DNA from: DATJPD01 sp035506575
GTDB taxonomy: Bacteria > Pseudomonadota > Alphaproteobacteria > CACIAM-22H2
Assembly: GCA_035506575.1 (NCBI GenBank)
Contig: DATJPD010000036.1
Location: 8,632 to 72,631, forward strand
Direction: 5' to 3'
Length of the DNA stretch: 64,000 nucleotides
The notes beneath the pieces were generated by a model, which searched no databases, had not been told where the DNA came from, and saw nothing but the letters and a program-made list of their open reading frames with translations. Both the position numbers and the translations under genes were made by a program. How positions within the stretch are numbered: position 1 is the stretch's first letter; each line of letters begins with the position of its first letter. Positions 52,948 through 59,846 of this stretch are shown here, piece by piece.

Positions 52948-53538
52948 ATGCAGTGGGTAACCAGACGCCGGCCGAAGATCGATCGGTTGGCCTGTCCCTG
53001 GCTCATCCGCCGGTTCATCGACGGCGGTGCCGAATTCCTGTTCGTCGGCCCCGATGACGTACGAGCCGTCGCGAATGCGACGGGGGCGATTCCGTTCGAC
53101 GTGCCCGACGTCGAGCTCGCGCCGCCGCCGGGCCGGTGCAGCTTCGACGTGTTGCTGGCGAAATACCGGCTCGATGAGCGCGCGCTCCACCGGATCGCCG
53201 ACATCGTGCGCGCGGCCGACAACGAGAACGCGGCGGCCCGGCCATTCCGCGCGCGGGGCGATGTCGCGGAAGCCGCCGGGTTGCGTGCGATCTCCTTCGG
53301 GCTCGCGGGCATCGTCCGCGACGACCAGGAGCGCGTGGCGCAAGGGCTCATTCTTTACGACGCTCTCTATCGCTGGGCGCGGACCGCGCCCCAGCCGCGT
53401 CCCGAGCGCGGCTTGCGCCTGTGGCTTGCGCTGCGCCGCGACCGGGCCCGCCTCTCCGAGATGCCGGAATATCTCCTCAGGGATATGGGGCTGATCGGGG
53501 ATGACCTCGTCCATCGTCAACCAAGGAGAGAGCCATGA
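52948..53538 (+). CDS. ChrB-like protein with DUF1127-like tail
   Basis: 196 residues. The first about 140 match the ChrB C-terminal domain ('WVTRRRPKIDRLACPWLIRR', 'FDVPDVELAPPPGRCSFDVL'), found alone or in the chromate-response regulator ChrB. The last about 40 ('RARLSEMPEYLLRDMGLIGD') look like the DUF1127/YjiS motif, a short arginine-rich module linked to RNA or phosphate control. A fusion of the two is unusual. Stop overlaps the paralogue's ATG (ATGA). Confidence 0.7.
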   Translation: MQWVTRRRPKIDRLACPWLIRRFIDGGAEFLFVGPDDVRAVANATGAIPFDVPDVELAPPPGRCSFDVLLAKYRLDERALHRIADIVRAADNENAAARPFRARGDVAEAAGLRAISFGLAGIVRDDQERVAQGLILYDALYRWARTAPQPRPERGLRLWLALRRDRARLSEMPEYLLRDMGLIGDDLVHRQPRREP

Positions 53539-53966
53539 AGTGGGTAACCCGCGAGAAGGCACGCGTCGACCGCATCGCCTGCCCCTGGCTGATCAGCCGG
53601 TTCATCGACAAGTCACCTGAGTTCCTGTTCGTGCCGGCGGACAAGGTGATGGACGTCGCCCGGCGTGATGGGGCCACCCCCTACGATGTCCCCGACGTCG
53701 AGCTCGGGCACCACGGCGAGGAGTGCTCGTTCGATGCCTTCATCGCCAAGTACAAGCTCGACGATCCGGCGCTCAAGAAGCTGGCGCTGATCGTGCGTGG
53801 CGCCGACACCTCGCACCGCGACCTGACGCCGGAATCGGCCGGGCTCTATGCGTACGCGACCGGGTTCCAGGCCACCAGCACGGACGATTTCGACAACATG
53901 GCACGCCAATTCCCGGCCTACGATGCGCTCTATGTCCATTGCGGGGGAAAATTGCCCCGGCGCTAG
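53535..53966 (+). CDS. ChrB-like protein (second copy)
   Basis: 143 residues, a stand-alone ChrB C-terminal-type domain about 45 percent like its upstream neighbour by eye ('WVTREKARVDRIACPWLISR', 'YDVPDVELGHHGEECSFDAF'). It lacks the C-terminal DUF1127-like tail. Conserved Asp, Cys and His residues suggest metal or heme binding. There is no ChrA transporter nearby. Tandem duplication is likely. Confidence 0.75.
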   Translation: MKWVTREKARVDRIACPWLISRFIDKSPEFLFVPADKVMDVARRDGATPYDVPDVELGHHGEECSFDAFIAKYKLDDPALKKLALIVRGADTSHRDLTPESAGLYAYATGFQATSTDDFDNMARQFPAYDALYVHCGGKLPRR

Positions 53967-53980
53967 GCGGGACCCGGATC

Positions 53981-54006
53981 GGGAATACGTGGTCCCACGT
54001 ATTCCC
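53981..54006. promoter_or_regulatory. Palindromic site 1 (TACGTG-N4-CACGTA)
   Basis: The core TACGTGGTCCCACGTA is at 53986-54001 inside a longer perfect 12-base inverted repeat with a two-base centre. A centre that short disfavours a terminator hairpin and favours a protein-binding site. It stands 60 bases before the 28-codon gene. Confidence 0.6.
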
Positions 54007-54060
54007 GCCGCCCTGGCAATCGGCCAGCATGCCGGCCGGGGGAGTGGCCGGGGTCAGGGT

Positions 54061-54147
54061 ATGACGGAACAGCAGGAAATCTTGGTGGCGACATTGGTCG
54101 TGGTCGCCATCGCGGGCATCGCCCTCTACTGGTCCTTCTCGCTGTAG
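54061..54147 (+). CDS. 28-residue single-span membrane peptide
   Basis: ATG at 54061 opens 'MTEQQEILVATLVVVAIAGI' and ends 'ALYWSFSL' at TAG. It is a single hydrophobic helix with an acidic N-terminus, the form of many stress-induced small membrane proteins. The palindromic site 60 bases upstream supports a real, regulated gene. No clear binding site besides a GGGG stretch further upstream. Confidence 0.45.
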   Translation: MTEQQEILVATLVVVAIAGIALYWSFSL

Positions 54148-54172
54148 CCGCGGGAGCCGCGCCGGTCCCCGC

Positions 54173-54448
54173 TCAGCGGCTGGATCGCACGTTCTTTTTG
54201 ACGATCGCCCCGATGATCAGAACGAACGCGGCCAGGCGCAGCAGCCACACCCATCCGGTTTCCTCGCGGCCCAACGCGACCACCTGAGCCAGCGCCTGGT
54301 TGATCGCGAGCAGCAGGAAGGCGCCGGCAAAGGCCGCGAACAGCCCGTCCTTGGTGCGCCGCCAGAACTTCCAGAACCACAGCCCGGCGACGAGGAATCC
54401 CATGGTGATCAGCCCCGATCCGAAGCCGTACAGCATCTCGACCCTCAT
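54173..54448 (-). CDS. DUF5985 family membrane protein
   Basis: 91 residues with three membrane helices. 'GLWFWKFWRRTKDGLFAAFA' followed by 'AFLLLAINQALA' is the family signature (aromatic F-W-R-R-T then A-x-N). Last gene of the four-gene operon, one base from its neighbour. Function unknown; often found with regulators. Confidence 0.7.
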   Translation of the reverse strand: MRVEMLYGFGSGLITMGFLVAGLWFWKFWRRTKDGLFAAFAGAFLLLAINQALAQVVALGREETGWVWLLRLAAFVLIIGAIVKKNVRSSR

Positions 54449-54449
54449 C

Positions 54450-54719
54450 TCAGTCGGACTCCCACAACAGACCCCACAGAAGCACCGCCACCGCCACCAG
54501 GCTGGCGGCGAGCCGCAGCGGCCTCAAGTCCATCTCGACCGGAAGAATGATCACGTCGAAGAACACCAGAAGGTTGTTGAGCGCCAGGAACACGAAGCAC
54601 AGCGCGCTCCACAGCAGAAGGCGCGTCCCGGTTCGCCGCCACCCGCGGAACAGCAGCCACATGCATCCGACGCTCGTCGCGATACACAACAGGAACACCA
54701 GCGGGACGAACGCGTGCAT
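54450..54719 (-). CDS. DUF5985 family membrane protein (second copy)
   Basis: 89 residues with three membrane helices. 'WLLFRGWRRTGTRLLLWSAL' and 'VFLALNNLLVFFDVIIL' match the same family as its neighbour, so the two are paralogues that may pair in the membrane. Four bases separate it from the winged-helix gene. Confidence 0.7.
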   Translation of the reverse strand: MHAFVPLVFLLCIATSVGCMWLLFRGWRRTGTRLLLWSALCFVFLALNNLLVFFDVIILPVEMDLRPLRLAASLVAVAVLLWGLLWESD

Positions 54720-54723
54720 CCCC

Positions 54724-55095
54724 CTACTCCTTCTTGTTCTTCAGCCGGAACGCGTCGGAGAAATGCTGGATGGCCCGATCGACGGCGTAGATCTCCTCCG
54801 AGACTTCGACCGGACGCGTGGCATAGACCTCCGCAATCTCGTTGACGAGCGCGCTGAGTTCCGCGGAGGCCGGTGCGAAGCGCACCCATCCGCCCCCTTC
54901 GTCGCGAGTCAACCCGGCGGCCTGGAACAGCCCGAGATTCGCGCGGACGATGGGCTCGGAGGCGCGGAGCTCGCGGACCAGCCCGGCCACGGTCCACGAG
55001 CGTCCTTCATTGGCGCGCAGGAACATGAGCAGCTCCAGCGCCAAGATCGATTTGACGGACGCGTGGATGAATGCCTTGAGCCGGTCGGAAAGCAT
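54724..55095 (-). CDS. Winged-helix DNA-binding protein
   Basis: 123 residues. Helices 'SILALELLMFLRAN' and 'TVAGLVRELRASEPIVRANL' form a MarR/ArsR-style winged helix; 'DEGGGWVRFAP' is the wing. The C-terminal helix may dimerise. It ends in a lysine-rich tail. Follows the CBS gene by 18 bases. May act on the same operon. Confidence 0.6.
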   Translation of the reverse strand: MLSDRLKAFIHASVKSILALELLMFLRANEGRSWTVAGLVRELRASEPIVRANLGLFQAAGLTRDEGGGWVRFAPASAELSALVNEIAEVYATRPVEVSEEIYAVDRAIQHFSDAFRLKNKKE

Positions 55096-55113
55096 GAGGC
55101 GATGCGTGTCGAA

Positions 55114-55578
55114 TCAGCGCCGATACAGCGCGTGCGCTGCGCGCTCGAGCGAGGCGATCCCGAGCAGCCGCATTCCCGAATCGGGCACGATGGGGATGAG
55201 CGGCGACCGCCGGCACAGCACGGTCAGCAGCTGCGGCAGCCGGGTCGAGACGCGCACGACCGGCACTTCCAGGTCGACGAATTCGCGCGCCGGACGGTCG
55301 AGCAGCCGCCGCTGCGACGGTGCGGCGTCGAGCGCCACCGGCAGCGCCGCGGCCACGAGGCTGCGCAACGTCACCATGCCGGCATAGTCGCCGGCCCCGT
55401 CGACGAGCGGCACGCCCCACAGCGCATGTCCGGCCAGCAGCGGCACCACGTCTTCCAGCGTCGCATCGGCCGACAGATGCTGCGGCGCGAAATCGACGAC
55501 GCCCGCTCCCTCCGCCTCGAGGCCCGTCAAGACACGGGCCGTCTCACCGTCCGGAATATGGTCGGATCGGATGCTCAT
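55114..55578 (-). CDS. CBS-domain protein
   Basis: 154 residues: a CBS pair, with the first domain 'LSADATLEDVVPLLAGHALW' / 'GVPLVDGAGDYAGMVTLRSL' and the second 'VVRVSTRLPQLLTVLCRRSP' / 'LIPIVPDSGMRLLGIASLE'. Such pairs bind adenine nucleotides and report energy or redox state. First gene of the leftward four-gene operon; palindromic site 2 lies 90 bases before its start. Confidence 0.8.
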   Translation of the reverse strand: MSIRSDHIPDGETARVLTGLEAEGAGVVDFAPQHLSADATLEDVVPLLAGHALWGVPLVDGAGDYAGMVTLRSLVAAALPVALDAAPSQRRLLDRPAREFVDLEVPVVRVSTRLPQLLTVLCRRSPLIPIVPDSGMRLLGIASLERAAHALYRR

Positions 55579-55667
55579 GGTTAAAGTCGCGCGGTCATCC
55601 GAAACTTGCTTCTCTCGCCCGAACGCCGCGACAGGGCTATGCTCGCCTATTGCGCAGGGGGAAAAAA

Positions 55668-55683
55668 TACGTGCAAGCACGTA
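55668..55683. promoter_or_regulatory. Palindromic site 2 (TACGTG-N4-CACGTA)
   Basis: TACGTGCAAGCACGTA lies in the 114-base divergent gap between the CBS operon (90 bases away) and the histidine kinase start (9 bases away). It may activate the CBS operon and repress or autoregulate the kinase. Confidence 0.6.
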
Positions 55684-55692
55684 GGCCCGATC

Positions 55693-57762
55693 ATGAGTGA
55701 GCAGAGCAATGCGATCCGCCGGCGCGGGCATATCAACGACGGCGTCATCGAGAGCTTGATCCGGCTGGCAGGCCGGACCGACAGGTGGGTGGCCGTGCTG
55801 ATTGCGGCGGCCTACGTCGTGGCGTACGTGATCCTCGACCACATCAGCAACATCGACGTGCTGCGCGGCTTCGACGTGACGCCGTGGCAGCCGGAAGCCG
55901 GGCTGGCGCTGGCGGTGTTGACCGTCGCGGGCCTGAGGATGGCACCGGTCGCGGTCGCGGCGGCGCTCCTGTCGAGCCAGATCCTGCCGGATCAGCCGGC
56001 ACCCCTGGCTCCGGCGTTCATCGGCGCCATCTTCATCGGCGGCTCCTATGCGGCGGCGGCTGGCTTCCTCCGGCGTATCGGCAGGTTCGACGGCCGCCTG
56101 CATGGTTCGCGCGACATCGTGATGGTCATCCTCGCGGCCATCCCGGCGGCAGGGATCGGGACCGGAGGTTACGTCGCGACCTACGCGGCGTTCGGCCTGT
56201 TCGCCTGGCCCGACGTCCCGAGGGTCATTCTGCAGCTGTGGATCGGGCATGCGATCGGCGCGGTCGTGGTGGCGCCGCTGCTCCTGGTGATGATCAACGA
56301 TCCGCCGGACCTGCGCGGCATGCTGAGCCGCCGCCGCGTCTGGCCCGCGCTTGAGCTCGTGGTGCAGTGGGGCAGCATTGCCGGCGCGCTATCGCTCTTC
56401 TTCGCGCTGCCGCAACACCGCGCGGAGCTGTTCTATCTGTTGTTCCTGCCGCTGGTGTGGATCGCGGCGCGGCGCGGGCTTGGCGGCGCGATCTGGGCGG
56501 TGCTGACGATCCAGTGCGGGCTGATCGCCGTGCTGCAGGTCGGCGAGGGGTCGGTCGCGACGATGCGCACGTTCCAGCTCCTGATGTTCGCCGTGGCGAC
56601 GACGGGCCTCATGCTGGGGGCTGCCGTCAGCGAGCGCCAGCGCGCGGCGCGGGCGCTCGCGGACAGCCGGAGCCACCTCGCCACGATTCTCAACACGGCG
56701 CGCGACGGCGTCGTGATGATCGACGCCCGGGGGCGGATCGAGGCGGCGAACCCGGCGGTCGAGCGCCTGTTCGGCCGGACATCCGCGACCCTCGTCGGGC
56801 GCGATATCTACGACCTGATCGACGTACCGTCCCTGCCGCTTCTCGCGTCGGCCGCGCAGTCGCTCCCGGACGGGGCCGGCGGCCGCCGCGAGTTCAACGC
56901 CCACTACGCCGACGGCAGCACGTTTCCGATCGAGCTGTCGGTCGGACCGTTCGGAGGCCCCGGTCGCGAGCACTACACGCTCGTCATCCGGGACATCACC
57001 GCCCGCCGCGAGGCCGAGACCCGGACGCGGGCGCACCAGTCCGAAATGGCGCAAGCGTCGCGGCTCACGCTGGCCGGCGAGATGGCTTCGGCGCTGGCGC
57101 ACGAGCTCAACCAGCCGCTGACCGCGATCGCCGCTTATGCGCGCGGCTGCCTCAGGCTGTTGCGGCCGTCCGACCCCGAGCTCCTGCGCGAGGGCGTGGG
57201 CGAGGTGGTGCATCAGGCGGAGCGCGCGGCTGACGTGATCGCGCGGATGAGGGAGTTCGTGCGCACCGGCATGGTCAAGCCGGCACCCGTGGACGTCAAC
57301 GCGCTGGCGGAGAACGCGCTCGGGCTGGTGCGGGCGGAAGCGGAGCAGAGCGGGATCCAGCTCCGCTCGCGCATCCCGGCAGGCCTGCCGGCGGTGCTGA
57401 TCGACCGCGTGCATGTCGAGCAGGTGATCCTCAACCTGGTCCGCAACGCGATGGACGCCATGCTGCTCTCGGGAACGTCGGCCGGCACGATCACGCTCGA
57501 TGCGCGCGAGGTGGACGGACAGCGGCTCGAGATCATGGTCACGGATACCGGCCCGGGGCTGGCGGAGGAGGTGACCTCGCGGCTGTTCCACCCGTTCGTC
57601 ACGACGAAGCCCGACGGCATGGGCCTGGGCTTGTCGATCAGCCATTCCATGATCGAGGCGCATGGCGGGCGGCTGCGCCTGGTTCGCAGCTCGGCCGCGG
57701 GGGCGAGCTTCGCGTTCGACCTGCCGCTCGCCGCGCACCGCGGAGACCGAGATGCCGGATAA
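55693..57762 (+). CDS. MASE1-PAS sensor histidine kinase (FixL/TodS-like)
   Basis: 689 residues. MASE1 membrane sensor (about 30-315, eight or so helices, signature 'WQPEAGLALAV' at 65-75), a PAS domain (about 325-440, 'LNTARDGVVMIDARGRIEAA'), then the kinase core with phospho-acceptor H470 in 'ALAHELNQPLTAIAAYARG', N box 'NLVRNAMDAM', and G boxes 'VTDTGPGL' and 'DGMGLGLSIS'. The ligand of MASE1 is unknown. It overlaps the response regulator by 11 bases. Confidence 0.9.
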   Translation: MSEQSNAIRRRGHINDGVIESLIRLAGRTDRWVAVLIAAAYVVAYVILDHISNIDVLRGFDVTPWQPEAGLALAVLTVAGLRMAPVAVAAALLSSQILPDQPAPLAPAFIGAIFIGGSYAAAAGFLRRIGRFDGRLHGSRDIVMVILAAIPAAGIGTGGYVATYAAFGLFAWPDVPRVILQLWIGHAIGAVVVAPLLLVMINDPPDLRGMLSRRRVWPALELVVQWGSIAGALSLFFALPQHRAELFYLLFLPLVWIAARRGLGGAIWAVLTIQCGLIAVLQVGEGSVATMRTFQLLMFAVATTGLMLGAAVSERQRAARALADSRSHLATILNTARDGVVMIDARGRIEAANPAVERLFGRTSATLVGRDIYDLIDVPSLPLLASAAQSLPDGAGGRREFNAHYADGSTFPIELSVGPFGGPGREHYTLVIRDITARREAETRTRAHQSEMAQASRLTLAGEMASALAHELNQPLTAIAAYARGCLRLLRPSDPELLREGVGEVVHQAERAADVIARMREFVRTGMVKPAPVDVNALAENALGLVRAEAEQSGIQLRSRIPAGLPAVLIDRVHVEQVILNLVRNAMDAMLLSGTSAGTITLDAREVDGQRLEIMVTDTGPGLAEEVTSRLFHPFVTTKPDGMGLGLSISHSMIEAHGGRLRLVRSSAAGASFAFDLPLAAHRGDRDAG

Positions 57763-58369
57763 CACCGTTTTCGTCGTCGACGACGACAAGGCCGTGTGCC
57801 AGAGCCTGAAATTCCTGCTGCGCACGGCCGGGCACGAGGTGGAGACGTTTCCCTCGGCGGCCGCGTTCCTCAACGTCTACGAGCCGAGCCGCCGCGGCTG
57901 CCTCGTGCTCGACGTGCGCATGCCGCGCATGACCGGGCTCGAATTGCAGCAGGAGCTCAACGCGCGCGCATGGCGCATCCCGGCGATCCTCATCACCGGG
58001 CACGGCACCGTGCCGATGGCGATCGCGGCGATGAAGGCCGGTGCGTTCGACTTCATCGAGAAGCCGCTGCGCGACGACGTGCTGCTCGAAAGCATCGACC
58101 GCGCGCTGGACTGGGACGACAGTACCCGGAACGAGACGGTGGTGCTGGCCAGCCTGAAAGTCCGCGCCGCCGAGCTCACCGATCGCGAACGCGAGGTGCT
58201 GGCGCTGGTGGCGGCGGGCGAGCCCAATAAGTCGATCGCACGGCAGCTCGGGATCAGCTTCCGGACGGTCGAGCTGCACCGCTCGCACATCCTCGAGAAG
58301 ATGCAGGCGCGGACGGTCGCGCACCTGATCCGCATGGCCATCCTGCTGCAGCAGGACGGCCACCTCTAG
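57752..58369 (+). CDS. FixJ-family response regulator
   Basis: 205 residues. Receiver domain with acidic pocket D10-D12, phospho-acceptor D54 ('VLDVRMPRMTG') and K near 103 ('FIEKPL'), then a LuxR-type helix-turn-helix ('LTDREREVLALVAAGEPNKS', 'LGISFRTVELHRSHILEKM'). Its partner is the kinase before it. It is the best candidate to bind the four TACGTG-N4-CACGTA sites around this locus (inference). Confidence 0.9.
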   Translation: MPDNTVFVVDDDKAVCQSLKFLLRTAGHEVETFPSAAAFLNVYEPSRRGCLVLDVRMPRMTGLELQQELNARAWRIPAILITGHGTVPMAIAAMKAGAFDFIEKPLRDDVLLESIDRALDWDDSTRNETVVLASLKVRAAELTDREREVLALVAAGEPNKSIARQLGISFRTVELHRSHILEKMQARTVAHLIRMAILLQQDGHL

Positions 58370-58381
58370 CCGCCGAGATGA

Positions 58382-58421
58382 TCGAGGTGCCGGAGGGTCG
58401 AGGTGCCGGAGGGTCGAGGTG
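58382..58421 (+). repeat. 16-base tandem repeat, 2.5 copies
   Basis: TCGAGGTGCCGGAGGG occurs at 58382-58397 and 58398-58413, with a partial third copy to 58421. It lies between the regulator stop and the hairpin and probably arose by slippage. Confidence 0.7.
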
Positions 58422-58424
58422 AAG

Positions 58425-58456
58425 GGCGGCGCCCCGTCAGGAGAAGGGGCGCCGCC
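58425..58456 (+). terminator. Hairpin after the two-component genes
   Basis: Perfect 11-base arms GGCGGCGCCCC and GGGGCGCCGCC around a 10-base loop, 55 bases after the regulator stop. There is no T-run, so it may stabilise the RNA 3' end or end transcription with Rho. Confidence 0.55.
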
Positions 58457-58598
58457 GCGGCGTTTCAGGCGTCCCAACCAGGAACCGACGCCCGCTCGCC
58501 CCTCCCCAAACTTGGCCCGAAACTAGCCTGTTCGTTAACGCGATTTCTTAAGGGCGATCCGCGCCTCGAATAGCACCGCAGCATTGGACGATCGTCCA

Positions 58599-58614
58599 TA
58601 CGTGCTCGCACGTA
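58599..58614. promoter_or_regulatory. Palindromic site 3 (TACGTG-N4-CACGTA)
   Basis: TACGTGCTCGCACGTA, with arms extended by one A/T pair on each side, lies 190 bases before the flagellin start and is followed by the AT-rich TTTTATTAA. Placement suits activation from a distance or a long leader. Confidence 0.6.
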
Positions 58615-58804
58615 TTTTATTAACCCGTCGAAATTGGTTTGAATTCGGGCGCTCCTCGACTGCGGTTGCACGGGCTCCGGTGCCGCAAGCTTCGGCGTCC
58701 GTGCAACCGCTCTGGAAGCCCCGGGTTTGACCGCGAACACGCGGCGGAACCGGCGCAATAAGGCGGTCAGAAGGCCGCTAACCCTAGAAACAGGGCGGAC
58801 CCGA

Positions 58805-59617
58805 ATGACGTCGGTCAACACCAATATTGGTGCGCTTGTCGCGCTCCAAAATCTCCAACAGATCCAGTTCAACCTCAACCGTACGCAAAACCAGGTCTCG
58901 ACCGGGTTGCGCGTCAGCAGCCCGATCGACGACGCAGCCGACTTCGCCATCGCGCAGGGCTTGCGCTCAAATATCAGCGCCTACACGACGGTCCAGCAGA
59001 GCCTGGCGAGCGGGACCGGCGTGCTGTCGGTGGCGATCGCGGGAGCGACGTCGGTCTCCAATCTGCTGGCGTCGATCAACAGCACCGCGATCCAGGCCTC
59101 GAACCCGTCGAACACGGCGAGCCAGCAATCGATCCTCTCGGCCAATTTCAACGCCCAGCTCTCGCAGCTCAACACCTTCATCTCCAACTCCGTCTATAAC
59201 GGACGCAATCTTTTGTCGGCGGGTGCGGCGGCGATCAGCATCACCTCGACGATTTCGGGCGGCCAGCTGTCGATCAGCGCCGCCTCGAGCCTGTCGCAGA
59301 TCTCGTCTGTCCTGTCCGGCGGCGTGGGGACCACCGCCGCGGCCCTTTCGCTGCTGAGCGCCATCACGGCCCAGCAGCTGGTGGTCGGCACCCAGCTCGG
59401 TTCGCTGGGGGCGGCGCAGACCTCGATCAACTTTCTCACCACGTTCACCCAGACCCTGTCGAATGCCGTAACGCAGGGCCTCGGCTCGCTCGTGGACGCG
59501 AACCTCGCCCAGGCGAGCGCGCAGCTCCAGGCTGAGCAGGTCCAGCAGCAGCTGGCCGTGCAGGCGCTGAGCATCGCGAACGCGAGACCCCAGGTGCTGT
59601 TGTCGCTGTTCCGCTAG
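58805..59617 (+). CDS. Flagellin, short orphan copy
   Basis: 270 residues. The conserved D0/D1 ends are present: 'NTNIGALVALQNLQQIQFNL', 'STGLRVSSPIDDAADFAIAQ' at the N-terminus and 'NLAQASAQLQAEQVQQQLAV' at the C-terminus. The central part is a short Ser/Ala/Gly-rich segment without D2/D3 domains. No other flagellar gene is in the window. It may be a minor filament subunit or a secreted flagellin-like protein. ATG at 58805 is the family start. Confidence 0.9.
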   Translation: MTSVNTNIGALVALQNLQQIQFNLNRTQNQVSTGLRVSSPIDDAADFAIAQGLRSNISAYTTVQQSLASGTGVLSVAIAGATSVSNLLASINSTAIQASNPSNTASQQSILSANFNAQLSQLNTFISNSVYNGRNLLSAGAAAISITSTISGGQLSISAASSLSQISSVLSGGVGTTAAALSLLSAITAQQLVVGTQLGSLGAAQTSINFLTTFTQTLSNAVTQGLGSLVDANLAQASAQLQAEQVQQQLAVQALSIANARPQVLLSLFR

Positions 59618-59643
59618 CCCGCCGCGGGGCGCAGCTTCCATAG

Positions 59644-59687
59644 AAAAAAGCGGCGCCTTCGGGTCAGGGATGTCCGAACGGCGCCGC
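59644..59687 (-). terminator. Rho-independent terminator reading leftward
   Basis: GCGGCGCC-TTCGG (59650-59662) pairs with CCGAA-C-GGCGCCGC (59674-59687). On the minus strand the stem is followed by TTTTTT (59649-59644), the form of an intrinsic terminator, whereas on the plus strand no T-run follows. Yet both flanking genes read rightward, so it may stop an antisense RNA, or act on the flagellin RNA as a plain hairpin. Confidence 0.55.
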
Positions 59688-59765
59688 AGAATTCGGGTGT
59701 CTAAGGGGGTATGGGGCGACACCCGTCTCTGCCCCATACATCGAGCACCGCAGGGGCTCCGTCCA

Positions 59766-59781
59766 TACGTGCGACCACGTA
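59766..59781. promoter_or_regulatory. Palindromic site 4 (TACGTG-N4-CACGTA)
   Basis: TACGTGCGACCACGTA lies 24 bases before the FNR/FixK-like box and 50 bases before the putative start of the glycosidase-like gene. Confidence 0.6.
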
Positions 59782-59804
59782 TCGGCCGGCTCTTCCGGTC
59801 AAGG

Positions 59805-59846
59805 TTGACGCAGATCAAGGTCGCCTGACGATGGGCGTCGTAACGT
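59805..59846 (+). promoter_or_regulatory. FNR/FixK-type box and candidate promoter
   Basis: TTGACGCAGATCAA (59805-59818) fits the FNR/FixK pattern TTGAY-N4-ATCAA fully. With the box at -41.5 transcription would begin near 59853, and TAACGT (59841-59846) is a -10-like hexamer at the right place. Confidence 0.55.

Larger units (their letters stand above)
58370..58804. other. Intergenic region between regulator and flagellin
   Basis: 435 bases without a gene. In order it holds a 16-base tandem repeat, a strong hairpin, and palindromic site 3. No sigma-28 or sigma-54 promoter for the flagellin could be recognised. Confidence 0.5.

Noticed and set aside
52859..52963. A 33-codon frame preceded by GAGGAG, overlapping the first ChrB-like start
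   Set aside because: No hydrophobic or conserved pattern and arginine/proline-rich; could be a leader peptide but there is no support beyond the binding site.
53981..54006. The 26-base inverted repeat as a terminator of the ChrB-like genes
   Set aside because: The two-base centre cannot form a stable loop without losing pairs, there is no T-run, and the core is shared with three promoter-region sites.
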